DNA of 64,000 bases from Cognatundibacterium crateris (lineage in GTDB: Bacteria; Pseudomonadota; Gammaproteobacteria; Burkholderiales; Burkholderiaceae_D). A program made the position numbers and the translations under genes. The notes below the pieces were generated by a model that was not told the DNA's origin, ran no database searches, and was given only the letters and a program-made list of their open reading frames with translations. Shown here piece after piece: positions 27,782 to 36,929 of the stretch; positions within the stretch are counted from its first letter, which is position 1, and the number at the start of each line of letters is the position of its first letter. The stretch spans positions 1 to 64,000 of the forward strand of contig NZ_JAABOS010000003.1 in assembly GCF_010078235.1 (NCBI RefSeq). Reading direction: 5' to 3'.

Positions 27782-30118
27782 TCAATCGCTAGCTACCACC
27801 GAGACTTGTCGACTGTCGGATAATCCATCGCCATCCAAGACACGTATCGTATAGCGCCCTGCTTTCGGCGGTATCCACGCCAATGCCTCACCGGGTTTAG
27901 TTTGCCCAAGCGGAGAATCATCGACAAACCAAATCAATTTTCCGCCCAAAGATCCCGACTCAGCGCGCAGATAGATAGCCTCTTGACGTGTCGCACGTTG
28001 CACATGGCTGACGCCGCGTAAGGGGCTGATAATGCTAGGCGCGGCATCTTGCGCCAGGTTGACCTCGTCATTGGGGCAACTTCCTTCCGGTAATTTGCGC
28101 AAAGGCATACCGGCTTTCTTAAACAGGCTCAGCATGTCCGAGGTCCAGAATTCAAACACCTCTTCCCGCGTGAATGGACCAGCTTGACAAGCGCGTTTGC
28201 CGGTACGGGAATCGATCAAAACTTTGCGATGCAAATTGCTTTGTCGTATCGGTGATTTACCGGTGATGAACCATGCTGGCCCCGTGACCGGACATTCGGC
28301 ATTCGGCAAATCACCGCTAGCGACGCAGACTTCAAGTTTCTTGAGATTTTCCGGCTGCGTACTCGCCATTTCGCCTTTATCGAGTTTTTCAGCACGCAAG
28401 GCATCGACGATACGCAGAAATAAAGGCGCGGCAGCTTCGACGCCGATTAAGGCAGGATTGCTGCTGCCATCGAAATTCCCTAACCATACTACCAAGACAT
28501 AGCGCCCAAACACACCAGCAGTCCAGGCATCGCGAAAACCCCACGAGGTACCGGTTTTCCAAGCGATTGCCGGGCGCGCCGGCGCATAGGTATCAGGACG
28601 TGGATTTTGCCGTAGCATATCGACCGTAATGAACGCGGCCTCTGGACTCAACAGCGTGATCGGCATACTTTTTTCTAATGCCTTGTCCGCGAAATAATGC
28701 AGCCCGCGCCACTCGCCTTGATTGAGAAAACTGGCATACAAGACCGCCAATTCCTCCATACTAATTTCCACGCCACCGAGCGCTAAGGCCAAACCATAGT
28801 GCGATTCTGATGCCAACTTTTGCACGCCGCCGAGTTTTAAAAAATCGTATAAATTAGGGCGACTCAATCGTGAGGCCAAATCAACCGCTGGAATATTTCG
28901 ACTGCGAATTAAGGCTTGATGTGCCGGTATCGGGCCACTAAATCGACCATCGAAATTTTCTGGCGCGAAGGCACCAAAATTACTCTGTGCGTCTTTCAGG
29001 ACTGAAGCAGAATGGATCAAACCTTGATCGAGCGCCAAGGCATAAATGAAGGGCTTCAAGGCCGAACCTGGTGAGCGTCGCGCTAGCACGCCATTGACCT
29101 GACCTGCGATTGTCGAGTCATGATAGTCGACCGAGCCAACCAGCGCCTTGACTTGCATTTGACTGGCGTCGATCAAGATCGCGCTGGCGTTACGGATGCC
29201 CATATCCGCGCGCGCTTTGACATAGTCGCGCATCAAGCTTTCCATCAGCTTCTGTGTTTTGACATCGAGCGTGGTGTGCAAGCTAGTTTGCTTAGTTTCT
29301 TGCAACACATAGTCGACAAAATGCGGCGCCAAAAACGGCAAACTGGCACGTCGCTGATAGGGCAATGCGAGCGCATTTGCATTAAACAGTCGGGCATCAG
29401 CGGGATGGCGTTGTTGCCATAAATCGGCTAAGCGCTGTCGAGCCGCAATCAGTGCAGGGGTGTCGATATTTTGCGCTTCGCTGGTTCGCATATTGCCTAC
29501 CCGTTTGCGCGGATTTTGTGGAATCACCGCCAAATTCAGCGCCTCTGGCACGGTTAAATCACGCACCGATTTGTGCCAATAGATCATGCTAGCCGCACCG
29601 ACGCCTTCGACATTGCCGCCATATGGCACGCTATTCAAATAGGCTTCGAGAATATCACGTTTGCTATAGCACAGCTCTAGCCATACCGCGCCAAGCACTT
29701 GCTTTAACTTCCCCGTAATACTGCGACTATCGATGTGATACACACGTCGCGCCAATTGCATGCTAATGCCGGAACCGCCGATGCGACGCGACCCGGTCGC
29801 AGTCGAAACACTGGCGCGCAATAAAGACCACGGATTGACACCCGGGTGCCAATAGAACCAGCGATCTTCGTAAAGCAAAGTTGCTTCTTGCATAGGCGAC
29901 GCAATCTGCGTCAGCGGCGTCCATAAACGATATTGTTCATCGTAGGCCAAAGTCAGCCGCAACAATTCCCCATCCGCCGCGAACACGGTACGCGAGGATG
30001 GAAAATGCTGCGCCAATGGGTCTTTCGGCCACAGTCGAATTACGCACAAAGTCAGCGCGATGACGACGGCACAAAATCCTATGCGCCGCCACCGGGTGTT
30101 AAAAAAAAGTAGACTCAT
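27782..30118 (-). CDS. pbpC: penicillin-binding protein 1C
   Basis: Bifunctional class A-type penicillin-binding protein, 778 residues, one N-terminal membrane helix (RIGFCAVVIALTLCVIRLW). The glycosyltransferase domain (about 50-230) contains LYEDRWFYWHPGVNPWSLLR and GGSGISMQLARR. The transpeptidase domain has SxxK at S352-K355 (GSALKPF), SRN and KTGTSWGFRDAW. The last ~90 residues form the PBP1C-specific C-terminal domain. Its start overlaps the alpha-2-macroglobulin stop by four bases. This pairing is the conserved yfhM-pbpC operon, thought to repair peptidoglycan while trapping attacking proteases. Confidence 0.96.
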   Translation of the reverse strand: MSLLFFNTRWRRIGFCAVVIALTLCVIRLWPKDPLAQHFPSSRTVFAADGELLRLTLAYDEQYRLWTPLTQIASPMQEATLLYEDRWFYWHPGVNPWSLLRASVSTATGSRRIGGSGISMQLARRVYHIDSRSITGKLKQVLGAVWLELCYSKRDILEAYLNSVPYGGNVEGVGAASMIYWHKSVRDLTVPEALNLAVIPQNPRKRVGNMRTSEAQNIDTPALIAARQRLADLWQQRHPADARLFNANALALPYQRRASLPFLAPHFVDYVLQETKQTSLHTTLDVKTQKLMESLMRDYVKARADMGIRNASAILIDASQMQVKALVGSVDYHDSTIAGQVNGVLARRSPGSALKPFIYALALDQGLIHSASVLKDAQSNFGAFAPENFDGRFSGPIPAHQALIRSRNIPAVDLASRLSRPNLYDFLKLGGVQKLASESHYGLALALGGVEISMEELAVLYASFLNQGEWRGLHYFADKALEKSMPITLLSPEAAFITVDMLRQNPRPDTYAPARPAIAWKTGTSWGFRDAWTAGVFGRYVLVVWLGNFDGSSNPALIGVEAAAPLFLRIVDALRAEKLDKGEMASTQPENLKKLEVCVASGDLPNAECPVTGPAWFITGKSPIRQSNLHRKVLIDSRTGKRACQAGPFTREEVFEFWTSDMLSLFKKAGMPLRKLPEGSCPNDEVNLAQDAAPSIISPLRGVSHVQRATRQEAIYLRAESGSLGGKLIWFVDDSPLGQTKPGEALAWIPPKAGRYTIRVLDGDGLSDSRQVSVVASD

Positions 30119-33100
30119 TGACTCGCTGGCGTGACCTTGAAGGATGCACCTGCTGATCGTCCAAACACGCGATGCTCGTACATCGCTTCGCCGTACGCCG
30201 CCGGCACCACAAAATTACCGATGTTGGTGGCACGCGCCTTATAGGTCACTTCCATCCAGTCACCATAGACATTGCCGTAGAAGACCACGCGGTCTTCACG
30301 AATATCGGCGTAGTCAATATTCCAGCTACTCTTACCACCTAAACGGCGACGCCACAGTGGTGTATCTGGGGAGTCATCATCCGACGGTGAACTCAAGACT
30401 GGCTCTAAGCCGCCGGGCAAAATGTCGACCAAGGCGACCGATGGCAAACTGCGTTTTTCAGTGGAACGTACCCGCACCCGCACAGTCACTTCCTCGCCCA
30501 ATTGCGCTTGATCGACCACCACACCTTTGGCATTCAAAAACTCATGAATGATTTCCATACCCTGCGACTTGGCTTCTTTCGGCAATGCGCGTTCGTAACC
30601 AGATTCTGCCCATGAATAGAACAAAGGCAAATCACCTTGATTACCCAACTTCACTTTCGCTGTATCAGGTGGCAATTTCAATGCGGCCAACGCAAATTGT
30701 TTCGGCAATTCCATGGCCTTGCTGACACCTTTGGCATCGACTGCAGCTAGTTCCACTTTACCCGCAGCAGATTGTGCTGCAGCCGTAGCATAGGCATCGA
30801 CCGCTAACATCACGACTGAAGCAGAATGCGATTGATAGTAACCATCACGCACGATATTGCCTAGGCGTTCCCAATAAGCTCGCGGCAAATCTTTGACTTT
30901 CTGTGGGAAGTGTTTGGCGATGATCGCCACCGTCGACGCGCTATGCACCAGCGGATCGTAGTAGTAATCCCAATACCAACTGCGGCGATAATCAGACGCA
31001 TCTTGAAGCTTGGTAATTGCAGGTTCCACCAATTCCTTGGCAAGCGCATCTTGTTTCAACATCTGATAACTCGCTGCCAGATACACAGCCCCGAGATCAC
31101 TGAGGATCTCATTGCGTTCCCGACTGTCACGTGCACTCTGCAAATCTTTCCGCTGTGCTTCACGTAAATTCGTCAATGCTGCGGTGGTGACGATACCTTG
31201 GCGCGTCAACAAATACGCTGAGTAAGCTTGGGTGCGCCAAATGTATCGATAGCTAGAATTTTGCGCCAAGCTATTTTGCAAATACTGATTGGCTCGTTGA
31301 AGCAAATCATTCGGTATCGCGAGTTGATGCGCCTTCGCTTCTAATAACAGATTCACGACATAGGTCGTCGCAAACATATCCGAACCCGCGCCCGGCCACA
31401 TCGCAAATCCACCGTCGGCAGTTTGACGTGCCCTGACCAATGCGAGGTAGCGATCCAAGCTCTTACGCGGATCGGGCAATGACACGTTACCAGACCCACG
31501 CAATAATTCCTTGGCCAAGGCAGCCTGCGTACCGATCAAGACAGCTGGGAAAATCTGACTAGTGATTTGCTCGGTACAACCGTGAGGATAGACATCTAAG
31601 TACTGCACCAAACCGCTAGTGAACGCCCACGGTGAAGCAGAAATCGCCGCTTCGCTGCGTTTGAAATTGACATACATATTGGCTTGTGAAGTCAACTCAC
31701 CTTTGCCTTTGAAAATACCGGTTTGCACTAGCGTGACGAAGGGCGAAGCAGGTCGCACGCTGACATCCGTCGACAGTCGCGCCTTGGCGTCTTTGACTTG
31801 TGCAGTGAAGATCACGCTGGCCGACCCGAGTACCGCTTTTTCTCCTGCTTTGGCGCGCACGACAAATTTAGTCGACGCTTCCGATTTTTCCGAAATCTTC
31901 AACACTTGCTGCGCATTGCCAATGACTTCTAAACCATCGGTCACGGTCAAGCCCAATGTGACCGGCGCATCTTTCCCTGCACCGACATAATTATTCGCAA
32001 CACCAATACCGATCTCCACTTCATCGCCAGGTGTGATCGCCACCGGCAAATTCGGCAGCAAGATCACATCGCCGCGAACTGCTGTTCTGGTGGTCGCCGC
32101 ACCTGCGGTATCGTCATTAATTACCACCGCCATGACGCGCAAACTGCCGTTGAAGTTCTCTGGCACGGTATAGCTGAACTCTTTACTGCCATTAACATCG
32201 ACCACTCCTGACCAATACACCACAGGTTTATCGGTTTTGCGTTTGAATGGATTGAGATTTTTACCGACGGCACTTTCCGCATCACCACCTGGCGCGGCCG
32301 AGTTCATCAGTTTTTTAAATTCTGGCAGGATCAAATCTAAGGTCTGCTGCGTGCTAACTTCCAAGGCTTTTTTCTGGAAGAAGAATTTGAGCGGATCAGG
32401 ATTTTGATAACGCGCCACTTGCAAGATACCCTCATCCACCGCAAACACCACGGCGCGTGAAGGCACTTTCGATTCGAGTACCATCTTCACCGTTTGCCCT
32501 GGTTTGACCAAAGCAGGCGCAGTTAATTTGATCGGGTTGGTGCGTGCACCGAGGTTGGTCACAAATGGCACCACGCCATAACTCATGGGACTCATAAAGA
32601 TTTCATTTGAAGCGAGGTCACGCGCAAACTGTACCGAGACGTACCCATTCCCTTCAAAATCTTTGGGCAAGGTGATTTTTTGCAGCGATGCGGTACCGGT
32701 GGCGCGGAACCATTTATGCGTAACGACTTTCTCGCGTTCTATCGTGATCAAGCCCGCCCCTACATAAGGCGCGCGGATGCTGATTTCGATCTCTTCACCC
32801 GGCTTGTAATCTTTTTTGTTTAAAGATAATTGCAGCTCAGCATTACGATCCAAAGAACGCGACACATTTGCCGTACCCGCCACGCTGTACTCGACACGCG
32901 ACAACACCAAGTCATCGGCATCACGTACCTGCAATACAAAATTGCCTGGTGTTTGCGTCGCTAACAAAGTGCTCTTACCAGTATTCGCAATGTCAAAAGG
33001 GGCTTCACTCAATACGGTTTCTGTCGGTTTCGACTCATAGCGATACAAACCATTCAGCTGCTTCACCAAGACCGATACCACACGCCTTTCCAAACGCACC

Positions 33101-36100
33101 AATTTCAATTTACCGACGGCGGTGCGTTTTGCTTTAGAGTCGATCGCGATGAAGTTCACGCTACGCGAACTATTGCGATTTACAAAACTCAAATCACCAT
33201 CGGCTTTATAGCCGACCAGGTAAGCGCGATCCGATACCAGAGCCGTGGTCTCTGCTGCGACACTGCGACCACCTTCTGGCTCAAAAGCTTTCACCAACAA
33301 ATGCAATTGATAAGTCGCTTGCGCATAACGTTCCAGACCAAGTGCGATTTGCGCATTACCTTGCGCGTCGCTGCTAGCTTTGGCTAGGTCAGTTTGGAAT
33401 TTTTCTTTGGCACGACTAGGATCGAAGAAATTGTAATCAGCAAAGCTACCAAACGCTGGATAAGCTGGCGACAAACTCAAGCTAGCTTCGACACGTCGTT
33501 GCGGTGCGGGCGTACCAAATAAATTTTGTACATTGACGCTTGCGTTCAATTCTTTTGGTGAAATCCAACCCTCGCTGCCATTTTCGCGTGACAAATGTAC
33601 CGCCACTTTCATACGGTCTGGCATAAATTCTTGCACCTTCACCGTCAAGCTACCCAAACGCAGTGCAGGCGATTCCGCATTACTTAGCGCGGCAGCAGTC
33701 GTCTCGCGTGCCAAATTCAAATTGATAGTGTAGTTACCGGTCGGCGAACTATCTTGCGTCGCATGCGAAAATTCTGCCATGCCGCCCACACCAAGTTTTA
33801 GTTTTTGACGACGCACGACCAAACCACGCGCATCGATCACTTCAGCCTCGACCGGCAAGTCGGTCAGCTTCTGCGCCCAACCGGAAGACTTGGCAACGAT
33901 GCCGATGTTCATGGTATCGCCAGGACGATACATGCCACGATCTGAAAACAGATAGGCCGTCATTTGATTTGGCAAACCGCTGGAATGCAAACCACCCACA
34001 TCAAAGCGTGATAAGTCCAGATTACGATCTTGTCGATTCAGCGGCAAGAAACTCAAGTCACCTGCTTTTTTCACCACCAACACTACCGGCATTTTTTCGC
34101 GCATAAATCCAGCCAGGCTAGGAAGATGTGTGCTGCCATTAGTATCTGTGGTTTGGCTCACTAACACTGAACCATTGCGCCCCCAAATTTCCACGCTAGC
34201 ATTGGCCACCGCAGTGCCATCTTGAATCGACTGCACGAACACATCACGACTACCATCCAGTGCTTGTTTTGCGATAATGCCTAGGTCAGTCACAATCACC
34301 AAGCGACGATCACGCATGGTGGTCGGGTTAACTCTTTCGACATCGGCATCGAGGTTTTCACCTTCCCGTTCGTAACCTTCATAACCGTCATATTTGGGTT
34401 GATCAAGCGCTTCGCTACTGCCCGCGCTAGTATCGGCCGGATCGTACCCCTGCACCGTCAAAATAAAAATGCCGCGTCGATCCGTATTGTCGGCTTTCAA
34501 ATACTCCGAAAAATTCACGCTTTCGTAATGGGTTTTTCCTGACTTTAAACTGAGTGGAATCTTCTTCTCGAAACGCTCGGTCAAACTATCGGGTGTGACA
34601 CCAGAATAAAACTCAGGCTTGGTCATATCTCCACCCGATTGCGTAACCAAATGCTGCAATTGTTGTGGCAATAAACGACCAATCTCAACACGCACACCAG
34701 GTAAATCTCGAATGATGAGCGGCAGTTTTTTTTCACCTGATAAAGCCAGCAAAGAGCCTTTACTCATGATGCTAAGTTCCGGCGCTGAGCGTTTGATACG
34801 GAACAGTTCATCGCGCTGGACGCCAAGTTGATAACCGCCAGCGGAGCGCAGGCCTTTCTTAATTCTGACGAACAAAGTACGACCTGGTTCAGCTACGAAT
34901 TTGAAGGCATGCGTTTCATGATTCTCGCGCTCCGATGGCAGCACCTGCAAAGCGACCGCTGGTGCTTTTTTCAAGATTGCTTCAGTCACCTCTGTCGGAT
35001 CGCCCCAAACTTGCGTCTCACCTTCAGGACCCTCATGCGATTCTGGCAGCAACCACGCATTGATCGAACGCGCCATTTCTTTTTCGTTGACCGCCATGCC
35101 TGTCGTTATCTGTAGTACATTTTCTGGGTCGCCATTATCACCGGTCACGATCAACTGCTTCATTTCAGCGATATCTAAACTATACAAACCAGGTATCGAC
35201 ACGTCTCTGAGCGTGTCGTCTTTGATTGCATTGCCACCCGCTTGCGCCCGCACACCAGACTTGATTTTTAGTGCCATGCTCAGGGTCTGTGCGGGTATAC
35301 GCAAGGATTCGGACATCACGGTTGCACGCAAACGAAATTTATCAAAATTGACGATCAGCTTTTTCCCATCTTCTGGTTTTTGAAAAATCGATTTCGCATC
35401 GCCATCGACAATCAATTCCAAATTTTTTTCCAAACTTTCTGGCATCACCGGATGTGAAAAAATCAGTTCAAACACTGCCTTGCGCGAACTCAATTGCACC
35501 GGATCTTGGTAAAAACTCGCCTCGTTGATTTTCATCTCAAAGCGCGGCGAATGAAACGACACTTCCGATTGACTTCGCACATGGGCCGCCAAGGCTTTGC
35601 TACCTATGCTGACATGGTATTCCACATCAACGGGCCATTCTTCATTCGGCGTAAACTCCAAACGATTGGTAGCAACCCACATCCACTTGCCTTTGATCTC
35701 TGGAGAAATGCTGATGTCTTTCGCTTCTTTTCCGATCAGACTCAAGGGCGCGACCGGGCCAGAAAACCGCAAAGCCACCGGCTGCGATTTGCCACCATTC
35801 TCCAGATCTGCGGGCGTTGGATCACTAACTGAAACATCAGAATTGAGAATTTGCGCACGATCTGGTTGCACGCTTTGCATAGACAACCATTTGCCGCGCC
35901 AATCAATTTTTTGTAAGCGCGGAAATGCTGCCGCCGTTAGAAGGAACAACACAATCAAAAATGAGGCCGCAGCATGTTGCGCAGACCAATTCCCTACCCG
36001 TCTAGCGGTCGGGGCAACTCTATCGCTAACTGCGTGTAGCCAGTTGGGCGCTTGCCAACGTCCAATCAGTGCACCGAGTAAACCCAGCAATGGCTCAGCA

Positions 36101-36165
36101 ATCAAAAGGATGCCAAACCACAGCATCCCGGCCACACGTCTTACGATTTGGTTGAGCCGATTCAT
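30115..36165 (-). CDS. alpha-2-macroglobulin family protein
   Basis: A very large (2016 residues) periplasmic protease-trap protein. The bait-and-thioester chemistry is preserved: GCTEQ with C1530 and Q1533 forming the internal thioester. MG domains and the bait region precede it; the thioester helical domain (MWPGAGSDMFATTYVVNLLL) and a receptor-like C-terminal domain follow. Unlike E. coli YfhM (1653 residues, a lipoprotein), this protein starts with two hydrophobic segments (about 13-36 and 65-83) and has no lipobox, so it is probably anchored in the inner membrane. It is translationally coupled to pbpC. The 765 bases upstream hold no gene. Confidence 0.94.
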   Translation of the reverse strand: MNRLNQIVRRVAGMLWFGILLIAEPLLGLLGALIGRWQAPNWLHAVSDRVAPTARRVGNWSAQHAAASFLIVLFLLTAAAFPRLQKIDWRGKWLSMQSVQPDRAQILNSDVSVSDPTPADLENGGKSQPVALRFSGPVAPLSLIGKEAKDISISPEIKGKWMWVATNRLEFTPNEEWPVDVEYHVSIGSKALAAHVRSQSEVSFHSPRFEMKINEASFYQDPVQLSSRKAVFELIFSHPVMPESLEKNLELIVDGDAKSIFQKPEDGKKLIVNFDKFRLRATVMSESLRIPAQTLSMALKIKSGVRAQAGGNAIKDDTLRDVSIPGLYSLDIAEMKQLIVTGDNGDPENVLQITTGMAVNEKEMARSINAWLLPESHEGPEGETQVWGDPTEVTEAILKKAPAVALQVLPSERENHETHAFKFVAEPGRTLFVRIKKGLRSAGGYQLGVQRDELFRIKRSAPELSIMSKGSLLALSGEKKLPLIIRDLPGVRVEIGRLLPQQLQHLVTQSGGDMTKPEFYSGVTPDSLTERFEKKIPLSLKSGKTHYESVNFSEYLKADNTDRRGIFILTVQGYDPADTSAGSSEALDQPKYDGYEGYEREGENLDADVERVNPTTMRDRRLVIVTDLGIIAKQALDGSRDVFVQSIQDGTAVANASVEIWGRNGSVLVSQTTDTNGSTHLPSLAGFMREKMPVVLVVKKAGDLSFLPLNRQDRNLDLSRFDVGGLHSSGLPNQMTAYLFSDRGMYRPGDTMNIGIVAKSSGWAQKLTDLPVEAEVIDARGLVVRRQKLKLGVGGMAEFSHATQDSSPTGNYTINLNLARETTAAALSNAESPALRLGSLTVKVQEFMPDRMKVAVHLSRENGSEGWISPKELNASVNVQNLFGTPAPQRRVEASLSLSPAYPAFGSFADYNFFDPSRAKEKFQTDLAKASSDAQGNAQIALGLERYAQATYQLHLLVKAFEPEGGRSVAAETTALVSDRAYLVGYKADGDLSFVNRNSSRSVNFIAIDSKAKRTAVGKLKLVRLERRVVSVLVKQLNGLYRYESKPTETVLSEAPFDIANTGKSTLLATQTPGNFVLQVRDADDLVLSRVEYSVAGTANVSRSLDRNAELQLSLNKKDYKPGEEIEISIRAPYVGAGLITIEREKVVTHKWFRATGTASLQKITLPKDFEGNGYVSVQFARDLASNEIFMSPMSYGVVPFVTNLGARTNPIKLTAPALVKPGQTVKMVLESKVPSRAVVFAVDEGILQVARYQNPDPLKFFFQKKALEVSTQQTLDLILPEFKKLMNSAAPGGDAESAVGKNLNPFKRKTDKPVVYWSGVVDVNGSKEFSYTVPENFNGSLRVMAVVINDDTAGAATTRTAVRGDVILLPNLPVAITPGDEVEIGIGVANNYVGAGKDAPVTLGLTVTDGLEVIGNAQQVLKISEKSEASTKFVVRAKAGEKAVLGSASVIFTAQVKDAKARLSTDVSVRPASPFVTLVQTGIFKGKGELTSQANMYVNFKRSEAAISASPWAFTSGLVQYLDVYPHGCTEQITSQIFPAVLIGTQAALAKELLRGSGNVSLPDPRKSLDRYLALVRARQTADGGFAMWPGAGSDMFATTYVVNLLLEAKAHQLAIPNDLLQRANQYLQNSLAQNSSYRYIWRTQAYSAYLLTRQGIVTTAALTNLREAQRKDLQSARDSRERNEILSDLGAVYLAASYQMLKQDALAKELVEPAITKLQDASDYRRSWYWDYYYDPLVHSASTVAIIAKHFPQKVKDLPRAYWERLGNIVRDGYYQSHSASVVMLAVDAYATAAAQSAAGKVELAAVDAKGVSKAMELPKQFALAALKLPPDTAKVKLGNQGDLPLFYSWAESGYERALPKEAKSQGMEIIHEFLNAKGVVVDQAQLGEEVTVRVRVRSTEKRSLPSVALVDILPGGLEPVLSSPSDDDSPDTPLWRRRLGGKSSWNIDYADIREDRVVFYGNVYGDWMEVTYKARATNIGNFVVPAAYGEAMYEHRVFGRSAGASFKVTPASQ

Positions 36166-36843
36166 AGGAAAGAGCCTCAGTTAAAAATTAAACTATTGTC
36201 AATTCAGTGTACCAGTATGCTCTCTGTGCGAGTGTTGTTTTCTCATCGCCTGCATATCGATTTTTTCCAGGAATAGGTCTTTCTCACTCGCGGAGCGACT
36301 GAGAAAGACCTCTGTGCACAGAGAGGAAACTCAAGGCACCTAACCAGAGTATTCTTCCGCATCTTATCAGCACAATCACAATTTTCACCCTAATTACATG
36401 AAATTATTGCAACATCAGTAGTACAACACTTTTCCCAGAAAAAACAAAAAATCCCCCAAGAACCCAGCACCTATTTACCGCAAACATCGCCTCATGATGC
36501 GCAGGCACAAAAAGAGCCCTGATGTGCCAAACTGACCAAAGTTAAATAAGTTGGGACAGCAAGAACCAGATTTTAGAAACCAAATCGGCACGTCAAAACT
36601 CGAAGTTTCGTCATACCTTGCCGTAAGTATCCTCGGGTGATTGCCAATATGAGGCGGAAATCATTCCTAATGATGAGGTAGTCATTGTGTGCATCGATGA
36701 AGTGTTTGATCGCGACCAAGAGTGAATAATTTTGGCGGGAAAGCGCAGAATGCTGAGGGTCTTTGATGAATTTTCAATGTTGCTATTGATTGCGTCGACG
36801 CCTTCGTTAAGCAAGTCTGCAGGAGTTTGGTTTTCGCATACCT
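36166..36843. other. noncoding spacer with degraded frames
   Basis: This region lies upstream of the alpha-2-macroglobulin gene and should carry its promoter. It contains a perfect 12-bp inverted repeat (36275-36311) and, between 36580 and 36843, minus-strand frames such as SRQNYSLLVAIKHFIDAHND and TPADLLNEGVDAINSNIE that look like fragments of one decayed gene in two frames. I cannot name the parent gene. It ends abruptly at the 71-bp repeat. Confidence 0.45.
36275..36311 (-). repeat. perfect 12-bp inverted repeat
   Basis: AGGTCTTTCTCA and TGAGAAAGACCT enclose a 13-base loop, and the palindrome CTCTGTGCACAGAG follows directly. No T-tract is adjacent. It could be an operator, an mRNA leader hairpin of the alpha-2-macroglobulin operon or a transposon end. 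Confidence 0.6.
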
Positions 36844-36914
36844 GTTGGCGAACGATGTCAGCACTACAGTGCCATAGCACCAAAAAAAACACCAGCCCGT
36901 GAGCTGGTGTTTTT
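36844..36914 (-). repeat. 71-bp repeat, copy B, with terminator
   Basis: Identical to 27464-27534. The hairpin ACACCAGC / GCTGGTGT followed by eight T residues on the minus strand is the terminator of the intact autotransporter, whose stop codon lies 15 bases away. The mirrored T-run makes it potentially bidirectional. Confidence 0.95.
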
Positions 36915-36929
36915 ATTGGCTTTGCTACC

